64,000 bases of DNA. Source: Candidatus Nanosynbacter sp. HMT-352. Its GTDB lineage: Bacteria; Patescibacteriota; Saccharimonadia; Saccharimonadales; Saccharimonadaceae. Each line of letters starts with the position of its first letter. Position 1 is the stretch's first letter. Positions 8,295 through 16,976 of the stretch are shown piece after piece. The translations under genes were made by a program, and so were the position numbers. Under the pieces are notes generated by a model. The model saw only the letters and a list, made by a program, of their open reading frames with translations, had not been told where the DNA came from and ran no database searches. The stretch spans positions 434,001-498,000 of the forward strand of contig NZ_CP089288.1 of NCBI RefSeq assembly GCF_022819345.1, in the 5' to 3' direction.

Positions 8295-9362
8295 ATGTTA
8301 CCGAAGGTGTTGCAACTATTGAAATCGCCACGAGCCATTATGAGCGTTTTGACGTTGGTGGTTTTGGCGATAATAATTTTTCTATCTCGGCATGAGCTCG
8401 TGAAGGCGTGGAATCTGTTTTTGCATGCGGATTTATGGCTATTGTTCTTGCTATTACCATTTCAGATTATCGTGTACTTCGCTGGCGGCGAGATGATTTT
8501 TTCGTATCTGAGAGAGAAGAATCTGATTCATCATATTTCCAGGCTGGAGCAGACGAGGATTGCGCTGGAGCTTAATTTGGTCAATCATATTTTTCCGTCG
8601 GGCGGAGTTAGTGGGATTTCGTATACGACGTGGCGAATGCATAAGCTTGGCGTGAGCTCGGCACGTTCGACATTTGCGCAGGTGATTCGTTACGTTACGG
8701 GATTTTTGTCGCTTTTGGTTTTGTTGGTGATTGCTGTACTGGCGTTGGCTATTGACGGTAAGGTTAATCGTTATATCGTTGCGGCGAGCTTCTTGCTGAT
8801 TATCGTGGTTTTGGCGCTGACGTTTGGTCTGATTTTCGTGTTTTCGTCAAAGCGTCGTATGCAGATGACTGCCGCTAGATTGTCTAAATTCATCAATACA
8901 TTGGTAAAAATTGCAACCTTAGGTAAGAAGCGACGAGTGATGAAGCCGAAGAAAGTCGAAGAGTTTTTTGTTGATATGCAGGACGATTTTCAAGATTTGT
9001 CCAATCATCCGAAGCTTCTGATAAAACCGATGATTTGGGGAACTGTCTACACTGTTTTTGACGTGGCGATGTTTGCTGTGGCGTTTTTGTCGCTGGGTGT
9101 TTTTGTTAATCCGGCGATTCTGATGGTTGGATACGGCGTGGCGGGATTGGCAGCGATTGTCGTGTTTACACCTGGAGGGACGGGCGTTTATGAAACTATT
9201 ATGATTATTTTCTTAAGCATGGCAGGCACTCCGCCGGATTTGGCGATTGCTGGAATAATTTTGACGCGAGCAATTTTACTTACTGGTACGATTATCTTTG
9301 GCTATATTCTCTATCAACACGCACTGATTAAATACGGCAAGCCAGATGATTCCCAGATTTAG
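8295..9362 (+). CDS. Flippase-like membrane protein (UPF0104/AglD-MprF N-domain family)
   Basis: 355-aa polytopic membrane protein with about eight hydrophobic helices. SGGVSGISYTTWRM, SKRRM, and TPGGTGVYETIMIIFLS near the end are typical of the lysylphosphatidylglycerol synthetase transmembrane/UPF0104 family. Members are thought to translocate lipid-linked substrates. An ATG at 8286 overlaps the -10 box, so the second ATG at 8295 is the better start. It overlaps xseA by 17 bases. The substrate is unknown. Confidence 0.8.
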   Translation: MLPKVLQLLKSPRAIMSVLTLVVLAIIIFLSRHELVKAWNLFLHADLWLLFLLLPFQIIVYFAGGEMIFSYLREKNLIHHISRLEQTRIALELNLVNHIFPSGGVSGISYTTWRMHKLGVSSARSTFAQVIRYVTGFLSLLVLLVIAVLALAIDGKVNRYIVAASFLLIIVVLALTFGLIFVFSSKRRMQMTAARLSKFINTLVKIATLGKKRRVMKPKKVEEFFVDMQDDFQDLSNHPKLLIKPMIWGTVYTVFDVAMFAVAFLSLGVFVNPAILMVGYGVAGLAAIVVFTPGGTGVYETIMIIFLSMAGTPPDLAIAGIILTRAILLTGTIIFGYILYQHALIKYGKPDDSQI

Positions 9363-10446
9363 CGTTAGCAATTTCATAGCAGTTGTCAATCAAACTTTTG
9401 ACGTGGCTTTTGCTGGAATGGTTGAAGTTGAGGGCGAGGTTTCCAGCTTCAAGTCTTATCCTCCGAAATACGCTTTTTTCGATCTGAAGGATGACGACGG
9501 GCTGGTTCGGTGTTTTGTTGGTTTTAGCAATTTACGCACGCCAATTGAAGATGGAATGAAAGTTGTCGTTCGGGCAATGCCGGTACTTAGGGATAATGGC
9601 GCCTTTAGCTTGAACGTTCAAGAGATTCGCCCATTAGGCAAGGGAAGTTTGAAGCGAAGTTTTGAGCTTTTGAAGCAAAAATTGACAGTCGAGGGTTTGT
9701 TCAATTCTGAAAGAAAGCGTCCATTACCGCAATATCCTCATAGGGTGGCTGTTATTTCCAGTACAAAAGCGGCGGGATATGCTGACTTTATGAAGATTTC
9801 CGGTGAGCGTTGGGGTGGTGTGAAATTCGTAGTCGCCGATGTTAATGTACAGGGTGTGAATGCTGCAGATCAAGCTGTGCGAGCAATATCATATTTTAAT
9901 CAAATGTCAGAATCTCCAGATGTGATTGTTTTGATTCGTGGCGGTGGCAGTGCGGAAGATTTGGCGAGTTTTAACGATGAAAAACTGGTACGCGCGGTGG
10001 CGAGTAGTCGCATTCCAACAATGACTGGAATTGGTCATGAAATTGATGAGAGTTTATGCGATTTGGCGGCGGACGTTCGCGCAGCCACGCCGAGTAACGC
10101 CGCGCAATTGCTATTTCCTGACAGGCGAGAGGTGATTCGGCATTTGCATTACAGGCTAATTGACGCGAAAGATTCAATTTGTAGGGCTATCGAAGAACAA
10201 TCGCTTAATGCAACAATGTTGCAAAAAGAAGCGCTAAAACAGTGGTCAAGTCGTGTGGATGCGGCTGTAAATGCAACATTGTCGCAACAAAAAGTCATCG
10301 CTGAGTATGATCCAGAAATGGCGCTGCGTCGTGGCTATGCAATGATCAAGGGCGATTTACAGATTGGTAATATTGTAGAGATTACAACAAAAGATATAAT
10401 TATGAAAGCGAGGATTGAGAATAGTGAACAACGATATGACAATTGA
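9346..10446 (+). CDS. xseA: Exodeoxyribonuclease VII large subunit
   Basis: Catalytic/structural large subunit of exonuclease VII, which degrades single-stranded DNA to oligonucleotides. The 366-aa protein has the N-terminal OB fold (FAGMVEVEGEVSSFKSYPPKYAFFDLKD) and catalytic-domain motifs RVAVISSTKAAGYADF, VIVLIRGGGSAEDL and IPTMTGIGHEIDESLCDLAAD with ATPSNAA. It is shorter than the usual 400-450 aa, mainly in the coiled-coil part. It overlaps xseB, giving an xseAB operon. Confidence 0.95.
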   Translation: MIPRFSVSNFIAVVNQTFDVAFAGMVEVEGEVSSFKSYPPKYAFFDLKDDDGLVRCFVGFSNLRTPIEDGMKVVVRAMPVLRDNGAFSLNVQEIRPLGKGSLKRSFELLKQKLTVEGLFNSERKRPLPQYPHRVAVISSTKAAGYADFMKISGERWGGVKFVVADVNVQGVNAADQAVRAISYFNQMSESPDVIVLIRGGGSAEDLASFNDEKLVRAVASSRIPTMTGIGHEIDESLCDLAADVRAATPSNAAQLLFPDRREVIRHLHYRLIDAKDSICRAIEEQSLNATMLQKEALKQWSSRVDAAVNATLSQQKVIAEYDPEMALRRGYAMIKGDLQIGNIVEITTKDIIMKARIENSEQRYDN

Positions 10447-10624
10447 GCAAATGATGGCTGAATTGAACGAGCGAATCGCGTGGTTTCAAGGCGATGATTT
10501 TAATCTGGATGAGGCGAAACAGAGATTTATTGAGGCGAGAGAATTGTCAAAAAAAATTACTGCCACGCTGGAAGATATGCGACATGATATCGAGGTTCTT
10601 AGCGAGAATTTTAATGCTGAGTAA
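10424..10624 (+). CDS. xseB: Exodeoxyribonuclease VII small subunit
   Basis: Small helical subunit that caps the XseA coiled coil. It is 66 aa from the GTG at 10424; TTG at 10415 and ATG at 10436 are alternatives. MTIEQMMAELNERIAWFQ and FNLDEAKQRFIEARELSKKI match the two-helix XseB pattern. It overlaps the end of xseA by about 20 bases. Confidence 0.85.
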   Translation: MNNDMTIEQMMAELNERIAWFQGDDFNLDEAKQRFIEARELSKKITATLEDMRHDIEVLSENFNAE

Positions 10625-10628
10625 GATC

Positions 10629-10657
10629 TTTACATCAATTAAAGCATAAGCTATACT
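10629..10657 (+). promoter_or_regulatory. Promoter of the 10665 gene
   Basis: TTTACA (10629-10634), 17-base spacer, TATACT (10652-10657), then the ATG 7 bases later. Confidence 0.65.
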
Positions 10658-10664
10658 TTACAAT

Positions 10665-11324
10665 ATGATGACGAGAGATAAGAGTGAGCGTGGCTCAGTT
10701 AATGGCTGGATGGTCGGTACAATCGGCTGTCTGATATTGTTTTTGATTGCTGGATCTTTGGCAATTTGGGCGTACATGCAATACTCCCGAGAAAAAAGCA
10801 GTGTTGATAGTAAAGTTGCGATTGAAGTCGCTAAGGGGAAGAGCGAACAAGCCGAATCAGACCAGAAGAAATTTTCTGAAGAAGCGAAAAACCCGCGTAT
10901 TGAATTTGTCGGTCCTTCTGAATATGGTCGAGTGTCGTTCATGTATCCAAAAACTTGGAGTGTATATGTAGCAAATGACGGCAGCGACAGAGGTGATTAC
11001 AAAGCTTATCTTCACCCTATTTCAGTTCCTTCGACAACTAATAAAAATAGTCGATTTGCATTAAGGTTGGAGATTATCAACAAGAATATGGATACGGTGC
11101 TGAATGATTATCAATCACGACTAAAGAAGGGTGAATTGACCTCAAGTAGTACTGAGTTTAATGGAATTTCAGCGACTCGAATTGATGGTACGTTTGAGAA
11201 AGAATTGCGCGGCTCTGTGGTTTTGATGAAAGTTCGCGATAAAACTATTCGTTTTTCAACCGACGCGGATACGTTTAAGCCAGATTTCCAGACTATATTA
11301 AGCACTGTAAAAATCTCTGAATAG
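10665..11324 (+). CDS. Hypothetical membrane-anchored protein
   Basis: 219-aa protein not assigned to a family. It has a short basic N-terminus, one membrane helix (about residues 14-37), a charged helical segment (about 42-75) and an extracytoplasmic domain rich in beta-type sequence (YGRVSFMYPKTWSVYV, FALRLEIINKN, FNGISATRIDG). The C-terminal part resembles PsbP/lipoprotein-like beta folds often seen in secreted Saccharibacteria proteins, but this is only an impression. It is transcribed from its own near-leaderless promoter, just upstream of a kinase operon. Confidence 0.7.
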   Translation: MMTRDKSERGSVNGWMVGTIGCLILFLIAGSLAIWAYMQYSREKSSVDSKVAIEVAKGKSEQAESDQKKFSEEAKNPRIEFVGPSEYGRVSFMYPKTWSVYVANDGSDRGDYKAYLHPISVPSTTNKNSRFALRLEIINKNMDTVLNDYQSRLKKGELTSSSTEFNGISATRIDGTFEKELRGSVVLMKVRDKTIRFSTDADTFKPDFQTILSTVKISE

Positions 11325-11359
11325 AAAAACCCGAGACATATTTGCTATACTAGAATTGT

Positions 11360-12076
11360 ATGGCAGGTAAAGAGTGGAGTGATGCTGATTTTGGGGGATT
11401 GCCGAGCGTTTTAGTGGCGGCACACGAGCTGAAAACGCCGCTGGCTTTGATTAGGCAATTGGCGCTACTGTTGGACGACGATTTAACCAGTTCTGCCGAT
11501 AAAACTCAGATCCAGCAACGAATTATTCGGACTTCTGAGCAGGCGTTGCAGCTTACGATTGATTTGGCAAATTCAGCTAATTTAACGCCGTCGTTATTTC
11601 CGCTTGAACCGGTCAATCCGTTGGCTCTATGTCAGCAAGTAGCGATGGAAACGAAGTTCAACGCAATGCTTTATGGACGAAAAGTTAGCTGGCCTAAGAG
11701 CGGCAGAAATAGTCAATTGATATTAGCGAACCGAACACTTTTGGGGCGAATTTTAGCGAATTTCTTAAATAACGCGCTGGCGTATACGGAGGATGGATCG
11801 GAGATTAAGGTTTCGGTTAAGGCGACAAAAGATGCCGTGAGAATGAGCGTGCGGGATTTTGGGCCGATGATGAGTTTGAAGGAATATCGGCTTTTGCTTG
11901 ATGAAATGGAAACGCGAAAAACCGTGCGAACAAGGCCGGAAAGTAGCGGGCTGGGGATATACGTGGCGAATCAATTTGCGCGGGCGATGAACGGGCGGAT
12001 TGGTCTGATTCGTCATCGTGATGGGCTGACTTTTTATGTAGAAATGCCAATTAGTCGGCAGTTGAGTTTGATATGA
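11360..12076 (+). CDS. Soluble sensor histidine kinase
   Basis: 238-aa cytoplasmic kinase core without membrane helices or an input domain. The H-box AAHELKTPLALIRQL places the phospho-acceptor at His22. The ATPase domain has N-box NFLNNALAYTEDGS, and G-box SSGLGIYVANQFARAMNG. Its stop overlaps the next ATG (ATGA), so it is co-translated with the receiver, its likely partner. It must receive its signal through another protein. Extended -10 TGC-TATACT at 11346-11351. Confidence 0.9.
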   Translation: MAGKEWSDADFGGLPSVLVAAHELKTPLALIRQLALLLDDDLTSSADKTQIQQRIIRTSEQALQLTIDLANSANLTPSLFPLEPVNPLALCQQVAMETKFNAMLYGRKVSWPKSGRNSQLILANRTLLGRILANFLNNALAYTEDGSEIKVSVKATKDAVRMSVRDFGPMMSLKEYRLLLDEMETRKTVRTRPESSGLGIYVANQFARAMNGRIGLIRHRDGLTFYVEMPISRQLSLI

Positions 12077-12444
12077 AAAAACTGTTAATCGTTGAGGATG
12101 ATAAGAATTGGGCGGATATTCTGGGCAAGTTTGCCGCAGATGTTGGCGCGGAATATCGAGTGGCGGTTTCTGGTGGTCAGGCGATTGAAATTATTGACGA
12201 TTGGCAACCTGATGCTTTAATTTTGGATATGTTGTTAGCTGGTGAAACGGCGATTGCTCTGTTGAATGAGCTGCGATCGTACGCGGATTTGGCGAGTTTG
12301 CCGATTGTGGTTTGTACGAATATCGACGTTAAAATGGACGATTTGCGTCCGCTTGGCGTGAAGTCGATTTTGAATAAAACATCGATGCGCCCGAATGAGG
12401 CGCGGGCGATTTTTCGCGAGGTTCTAAATGACGGGGCAGAGTGA
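12073..12444 (+). CDS. Stand-alone response regulator receiver
   Basis: 123-aa receiver. VEDD acidic pair, phospho-acceptor Asp in ALILDMLLAGE (about residue 54), VVCTN in place of the usual Thr strand, and Lys in ILNKTSMRP. There is no output domain. It is translationally coupled to the upstream kinase and overlaps recO by 17 bases. Confidence 0.85.
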   Translation: MKKLLIVEDDKNWADILGKFAADVGAEYRVAVSGGQAIEIIDDWQPDALILDMLLAGETAIALLNELRSYADLASLPIVVCTNIDVKMDDLRPLGVKSILNKTSMRPNEARAIFREVLNDGAE

Positions 12445-13108
12445 ACGAGTAAAAGCAATTGTTTTGAGGCGAACGAATTACGCCGAAGCTGACCGGGTTT
12501 TGCAATTATTAACGCCAAAAGGTCGACGTAGCGTAATCGCAAAAGGCGTGCGACGCGAGCGCAGTAAACTGGCAGGCGGAATTGAATTATTCGCGATTTG
12601 TGATGTGGTTATTTGCTCTGGTCGGGGTGATTTGGGGCTATTAACTTCCGCTCGATTGTCGGCTTTTTATCGGCATATTTTGGAAGATTATGATCGGATG
12701 CAGTTTGCATATTCGGTAATGAAATTGGTTTCTGCGGCGAGTGAAAACATTGACGAACCAGAGTGGTATTATGTGCTGAGTCAAGTTTTGGAGCAATTGA
12801 ATAATCCCGCAATAAACCAAAAATTGATTGAAACGTGGTTTTATTTGCAATACGCGAGTTTGCTGGGAGATGAACTGAATCTTCGTACGGACGTAACGAC
12901 AGCGGCGCTACTGTCAGATAAAAAATATATGTATGACAATGCAGAGAAAGGTTTGAGATTGGCGGAGCAGGGCGATTTGGGCGCAGACGCAATCAAATTG
13001 TTAAGGTTAATCCAGGCAAAGCCACTGGCGAATGTGGCGCAAATCGGCGGAATAACTGAGGTTATAAACGATTGTTGGTTGATTGCCAGACAACACGCGG
13101 CAGTGTAA
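12428..13108 (+). CDS. recO: DNA repair protein RecO
   Basis: RecFOR pathway protein that loads RecA on SSB-coated single-stranded DNA. The 226-aa protein has the N-terminal OB fold (SERVKAIVLRRTNYAEADRVLQLLTPKGRRSVIAKGVRR) and the helical C-domain. The zinc-binding cysteines found in some RecO proteins are not seen. It is third in the kinase-receiver-recO operon, an unusual neighbourhood with no obvious functional link. Confidence 0.9.
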   Translation: MTGQSERVKAIVLRRTNYAEADRVLQLLTPKGRRSVIAKGVRRERSKLAGGIELFAICDVVICSGRGDLGLLTSARLSAFYRHILEDYDRMQFAYSVMKLVSAASENIDEPEWYYVLSQVLEQLNNPAINQKLIETWFYLQYASLLGDELNLRTDVTTAALLSDKKYMYDNAEKGLRLAEQGDLGADAIKLLRLIQAKPLANVAQIGGITEVINDCWLIARQHAAV

Positions 13109-13125
13109 AATTGTCAGTAAAATGG

Positions 13126-13183
13126 TATAATTTGGATAATAATGTGAATCGCCATGTTGCCAACATGGAGAAAGGTTTTTTCA
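13126..13183 (+). promoter_or_regulatory. glyS promoter and structured leader
   Basis: TGG-TATAAT at 13126-13131 gives a leader of about 45 nt. It contains a perfect inverted repeat with 8-base arms CCATGTTG / CAACATGG (13152-13159, 13161-13168) around one base. The 3' arm runs into the Shine-Dalgarno GGAGAAAGG at 13167-13175. Confidence 0.6.
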
Positions 13184-14527
13184 ATGGGTCAAGCAAAAAT
13201 GGAAGATATTATTAGCCTATGCAAGCGCCGCGGTTTTATTTATCAGGGTTCGGATGTTTATGGCGGTTTGTCTGGAACGTGGGATTATGGTCCGCTGGGC
13301 GTTCAATTGAAGCGAAATATCATGAATTTGTGGTGGCGAATGTTTGTCGATGAGCGCGACGATATATATGGCGTCGATGCGGCAATTTTGATGAATCCGA
13401 AAGTCTGGAAGGCGAGTGGGCATGTTGATACATTCGTTGACCCATTGTGCGAAGATACGGTTAATCATCGGCGTTATCGCACGGATCATATCCTTAAAGA
13501 CAATGGGGTTGATGCGGACGGTTTGACGATGGAGCAAATGGATGAAGTGATTGCAGAAAAGGGAATTAAAAGCCCAGATGGAAATCCGCTAAGCAAATCG
13601 CGAACGTTCAATATGATGTTTAAGACGAGCGTTGGCGCCACCGAAAGTGAAGACAGTGCTGCGTATCTTCGCCCGGAAACGGCTCAGGGAATTTTTACCA
13701 ATTTTAAGAATGTTGTTGATAGTTTTTATCCAGACTTGCCGTTTGGAATTGCTCAGCAGGGCAAGGCGTTTCGCAATGAAATTGCGCCGCGAGATTTTGT
13801 TTTCCGTAGCCGTGAGTTTGAACAAATGGAGATTGAGTATTTTGTCAATCCAGAAAATTGGCAGGAAGCGTTTGATGAATTGTTGAAGTCGACGCACGAG
13901 TTTTTGGAGGCGTTGGGATTAGACCCTGAAAATATTCACGAGCTGGACGTTCCACCAGAGGACAGGGCACACTACAGTAAGAAAACGATTGACATTGAAT
14001 ACGATTTTCCAATTGGCAAAGAAGAGCTGATGGGGATTGCATATCGGACCGATTTTGACTTGATGAATATTCAGCGCGTCAGCGGGAAAAGTATGGAATA
14101 TACGATCAAGGGGACGAATGAAAAGTTTGTGCCGCACGTGATTGAGCCGAGTTTTGGCGTCGAGCGGGCGCTGATGGCGGTCTTGTCGAGTGCGTATCGT
14201 GAGGACGAGCAGAACGGCAGCAAGCGTGTTTATTTGGCACTTCCAGAACATTTGGCGCCAGTTAAATTTGCCGTTTCACCGCTACTTAAGAATAAGCCAG
14301 AATTGGTGGAGAAGGCGCGTGAAATTTACGCTAACCTATCTAAGAAAAATCCTGGACGCGTTATGTGGGATGACAATGGAAACATCGGTAAGCGTTATCG
14401 CCGTCAGGATGAAATTGGTACGCCGCACTGCGTAGTTGTTGATTTTCAGACGCTGGAAGATGACACCGTTACTGTTCGTGAGCGAGATACGACGGAGCAG
14501 AGGCGAGTGAAGGTTGAGGAGTTGTAG
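13184..14527 (+). CDS. glyS: Glycyl-tRNA synthetase (class II, single-chain type)
   Basis: Charges tRNA-Gly with glycine. The 447-aa protein is the alpha2 (eukaryote/archaea/Gram-positive-like) enzyme. Visible landmarks are CKRRGFIYQGSDVYGG, DYGPLGVQLKRN, motif 2 FRNEIAPRDFVFRSREFEQMEIEYF, YRTDFDLM, motif 3 HVIEPSFGVERAL and the anticodon-binding domain ending IGTPHCVVVDFQTLEDDTVTVRERDT. I prefer the ATG at 13184, which has a Shine-Dalgarno 8 bases upstream, over the in-frame ATG at 13154 inside the leader palindrome. Confidence 0.96.
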   Translation: MGQAKMEDIISLCKRRGFIYQGSDVYGGLSGTWDYGPLGVQLKRNIMNLWWRMFVDERDDIYGVDAAILMNPKVWKASGHVDTFVDPLCEDTVNHRRYRTDHILKDNGVDADGLTMEQMDEVIAEKGIKSPDGNPLSKSRTFNMMFKTSVGATESEDSAAYLRPETAQGIFTNFKNVVDSFYPDLPFGIAQQGKAFRNEIAPRDFVFRSREFEQMEIEYFVNPENWQEAFDELLKSTHEFLEALGLDPENIHELDVPPEDRAHYSKKTIDIEYDFPIGKEELMGIAYRTDFDLMNIQRVSGKSMEYTIKGTNEKFVPHVIEPSFGVERALMAVLSSAYREDEQNGSKRVYLALPEHLAPVKFAVSPLLKNKPELVEKAREIYANLSKKNPGRVMWDDNGNIGKRYRRQDEIGTPHCVVVDFQTLEDDTVTVRERDTTEQRRVKVEEL

Positions 14528-14572
14528 ATATTGGACGTGAAAAAAGCAAATTGGTTTTGAGGAGATAAAAGA

Positions 14573-15190
14573 TTGACAAAAAGTAGACCTGAGTTTGATA
14601 AAATCACATCGTTTGATGAGTTTAATCAATACTATTGGTATCGTGAAGAACTTTCACAGATATGCAGGTCGCTAGCATTAGAACATAGAGGTACAAAACA
14701 AGAACTTAATTATATTATTGAGCAGTACTTTAAGGGTAATTTAATTAAAAAATCATCAATAAAAAACGAAACAAAGCAAGTTGAAAATATTACTCTATAT
14801 ATGCCATTACTTGAATGTGGGTTTTCCTTTAATACAAAATTTAGAGAATATTTCTCTGCCGTAACAGGTATTGCACCTTTTAAATTTACTGCTGATATGG
14901 CTACTGCTTGGAGAAAAGTAAAAAGTGAAAATGATTTGAGTTTTACGATTCAAGATATGCTGAAAGTTTATTATGGAAAATCGGATTATGCTAAATATGA
15001 TAATTCGGTTTGTCAATGGAATCAATTTTTAAAGGATTTCTGTGCAGACGAAAATAGTCGCAACTATTCGAATAAGTTAAAAGTAGCTGCTATTCTTTGG
15101 AAAGAAGTTAGAGATTCAAGAAATGAAAAAATTTATTCAAAGAATCTTTTGACTGAATATGCAGGAAAAATAAAAGAGTATCACAATTAG
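14573..15190 (+). CDS. SAP-domain / DUF6434-like protein
   Basis: 205-aa protein whose N-terminus (FDKITSFDEFNQYYWYREELSQICRSLALEHRGTKQELNYIIEQY) matches the SAP-like nucleic-acid-binding helix pair. The C-terminal half (FTIQDMLKVYYG, YDNSVCQWNQFLKDFC) resembles DUF6434 proteins of Firmicutes. It starts with TTG preceded by GAGGAG. It is clearly more AT-rich than its neighbours and uses A/T-ending codons, consistent with recent acquisition. The biological role is unknown. Confidence 0.7.
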   Translation: MTKSRPEFDKITSFDEFNQYYWYREELSQICRSLALEHRGTKQELNYIIEQYFKGNLIKKSSIKNETKQVENITLYMPLLECGFSFNTKFREYFSAVTGIAPFKFTADMATAWRKVKSENDLSFTIQDMLKVYYGKSDYAKYDNSVCQWNQFLKDFCADENSRNYSNKLKVAAILWKEVRDSRNEKIYSKNLLTEYAGKIKEYHN

Positions 15191-15242
15191 GTAATTTAGG
15201 TAATTCCTAACTTATTAACACCCAATGAGTAGTTAGTAAATG

Positions 15243-15268
15243 GATATTGGAAAGAGATATTGGAAAGA
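15243..15268 (+). repeat. Tandem 13-base repeat
   Basis: Two exact head-to-tail copies of GATATTGGAAAGA in the short gap before the Nudix gene. Confidence 0.85.
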
Positions 15269-15332
15269 CAGAGTATACTGTAGGTGAAATGGTATTAGCT
15301 ATCTAGCGCTCGGGTGTAGTATAATGACTTTC

Positions 15333-15824
15333 ATGACAAAAATCACCAACGGACGTATCATTACACAGAATTTAGATGGAACGGACCATCTGGATTGTCT
15401 GTATCGCGTTTCCATAAAAGCTCTGATTTACAACGATGCTGGGCAGATTTTGGTTGTTAAAGAGGACGGGCGGCCGCTTTGGGATCTTCCTGGCGGCGGA
15501 ATGGATTATGGTGAAACTTTTGAGTCGGCTTTGAAGCGGGAATTATATGAGGAGGTTGGCTATAAGGGTAATCTTCGCTATCAGCTTTTTGATGCGTCGG
15601 ATGAGATTTACATTGAGCGAATTGATGCTAATCAAATTTGTTTTTCTTGTCGTGTGTGGACGGAAAACTTTGATTTTTCAGCGGGTGTTGATGCGGACGA
15701 AGTGATGTTTATGGATCCTGAAGAGTTGCGACTCCAAGAGAGCGAGTCGGGCGCGCCGCTTCGATATAAAGTGCATTTGAAGTGGCAGAAATTGTGTGGC
15801 GCAAATAGTTTGCCGACAGAGTAG
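15333..15824 (+). CDS. Nudix hydrolase
   Basis: 163-aa pyrophosphohydrolase of unknown substrate. The full Nudix box is present: GGGMDYGETFESALKRELYEEVGY, with the metal-binding REL-x-EE core. An ATG at 15324 lies inside the -10 box TATAAT (15320-15325), so the ATG at 15333, 7 bases after the -10, is the better start. It is probably a stand-alone leaderless gene. Confidence 0.9.
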   Translation: MTKITNGRIITQNLDGTDHLDCLYRVSIKALIYNDAGQILVVKEDGRPLWDLPGGGMDYGETFESALKRELYEEVGYKGNLRYQLFDASDEIYIERIDANQICFSCRVWTENFDFSAGVDADEVMFMDPEELRLQESESGAPLRYKVHLKWQKLCGANSLPTE

Positions 15825-15826
15825 TA

Positions 15827-15855
15827 TTGACTTTTTCCATAAAATAGTATAGAAT
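15827..15855 (+). promoter_or_regulatory. Promoter of the 15863 gene
   Basis: TTGACT (15827-15832), 17-base spacer, TAGAAT (15850-15855), then the ATG 7 bases downstream. Confidence 0.65.
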
Positions 15856-15862
15856 ATCAGGC

Positions 15863-16480
15863 ATGGAAAAAAGTACAGGCGGCGTATCTCTTGATATTAG
15901 ATTTATTGACTCTAGTAATAGCTCAGAGAATTATTCCTCCGTCGAAAGTCGGCGCTTGATTGGAATCTATGATGGCGATTGGTCTTTGGAAGAAGATGGG
16001 ACTGTGAATGCGTCCATGGCGTTTGCTAGAAGAGTGGGTGATATTCGTAGTCATGGGAATTTGATAGAAAAGGTTCGCGGAATTGGTGAGAGTATGGCGC
16101 GAGTGTCTATTTCAGAGTGTCTGGCGGTTGAAGATGAGGTGAAGGTAAGTGGCTGGCTATTAGCTGATCCTATGTCGCATAGTGGAATTTCTTTCTTGCG
16201 CAAAGTAATACCAACCGAGCTTGTCGTCCCTGATTCCATTGAAAATAACCCTGACGACGATCAGAAGTTAGAGATCGTCAGGCTTGCTTTGCGCGTCGGA
16301 GCCGTGGCTTTGCATTGTGTAGGACTGTCATTAGAAGAGCTTAAGGAATCGCCTACTGAGAGTTTCTCTCCGGATAAAGTGGATGAATTTGTTTCTCGTT
16401 TTCATGGCAATGTGGATTTTGGCAGCAAGTGGAGAGAATATAAGAAGATAGCCAAAGATTTGACGTATGAGGAAAACTGA
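15863..16480 (+). CDS. Hypothetical protein, first of a paralogous pair
   Basis: 205-aa soluble protein with no recognised family. Its C-terminal helix region (RLALRVGAVALHCVGLSLEE, then ESFSPDKVDEF) lines up with the C-terminus of the next gene (LMRRVAAVAVGLCLKTPLQE, then KEFSAEELVEAW). This suggests tandem duplication. It ends with TGA and overlaps the next gene by 14 bases. Confidence 0.7.
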   Translation: MEKSTGGVSLDIRFIDSSNSSENYSSVESRRLIGIYDGDWSLEEDGTVNASMAFARRVGDIRSHGNLIEKVRGIGESMARVSISECLAVEDEVKVSGWLLADPMSHSGISFLRKVIPTELVVPDSIENNPDDDQKLEIVRLALRVGAVALHCVGLSLEELKESPTESFSPDKVDEFVSRFHGNVDFGSKWREYKKIAKDLTYEEN

Positions 16481-16952
16481 TAATTACGGCGCCAGGGTTA
16501 ATATCGAGAATATTATGGAGGGCGAAGTCAACGAGGATTTGTTATTTGCTTTATTGACTAGATTAGTTGTTAAGGACGAGGTTCTCGATATGGATGTAAT
16601 GTTGGCTAGTCGCTGTCATGAGTATTCAGGACATATCATGTTAGCAGAGAAGCGCCTCCCTAGCCAGTCCACATCCATACAATCGCCATTTCAGTTTCCG
16701 TATGATAGGGTTGAGCTGCGAAGCTGGCGGGATGGGTGGGGTGTACATTCTGTTGGAGGGATAAGAGGAGGATTCAGGAAGAATGCTTATTTTTCTTCAG
16801 ATAATGCGGAATATCTCATGAGACGAGTGGCTGCCGTGGCTGTTGGGCTTTGCTTGAAAACGCCTTTACAAGAGCTGGATTCTGTCAAGGAGTTTTCAGC
16901 TGAGGAACTGGTAGAGGCGTGGCCGAGGCTTAGATACGGAATTTACATTTAA
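16467..16952 (+). CDS. Hypothetical protein, second of a paralogous pair
   Basis: 161-aa soluble protein of unknown function. The C-terminal 50 residues are similar to those of the overlapping upstream gene. The N-terminal part (VNIENIMEGEVNEDLLFALLTRLVV) has no recognised motif. It is likely translated by coupling with the upstream gene. Confidence 0.65.
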   Translation: MRKTDNYGARVNIENIMEGEVNEDLLFALLTRLVVKDEVLDMDVMLASRCHEYSGHIMLAEKRLPSQSTSIQSPFQFPYDRVELRSWRDGWGVHSVGGIRGGFRKNAYFSSDNAEYLMRRVAAVAVGLCLKTPLQELDSVKEFSAEELVEAWPRLRYGIYI

Positions 16953-16970
16953 TATCGCCGTTGCTATAAT
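16942..16970 (+). promoter_or_regulatory. Promoter of the SDR gene
   Basis: TTTACA (16942-16947), 17-base spacer, extended -10 TGC-TATAAT (16965-16970), then the ATG after 6 bases. The -35 lies inside the end of the upstream gene. Confidence 0.7.
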
Positions 16971-16976
16971 AATCAT

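Noticed and set aside
13126-13183. T-box riboswitch before glyS
   Set aside because: The leader is only about 45 nt and lacks the specifier loop, T-box sequence and terminator.
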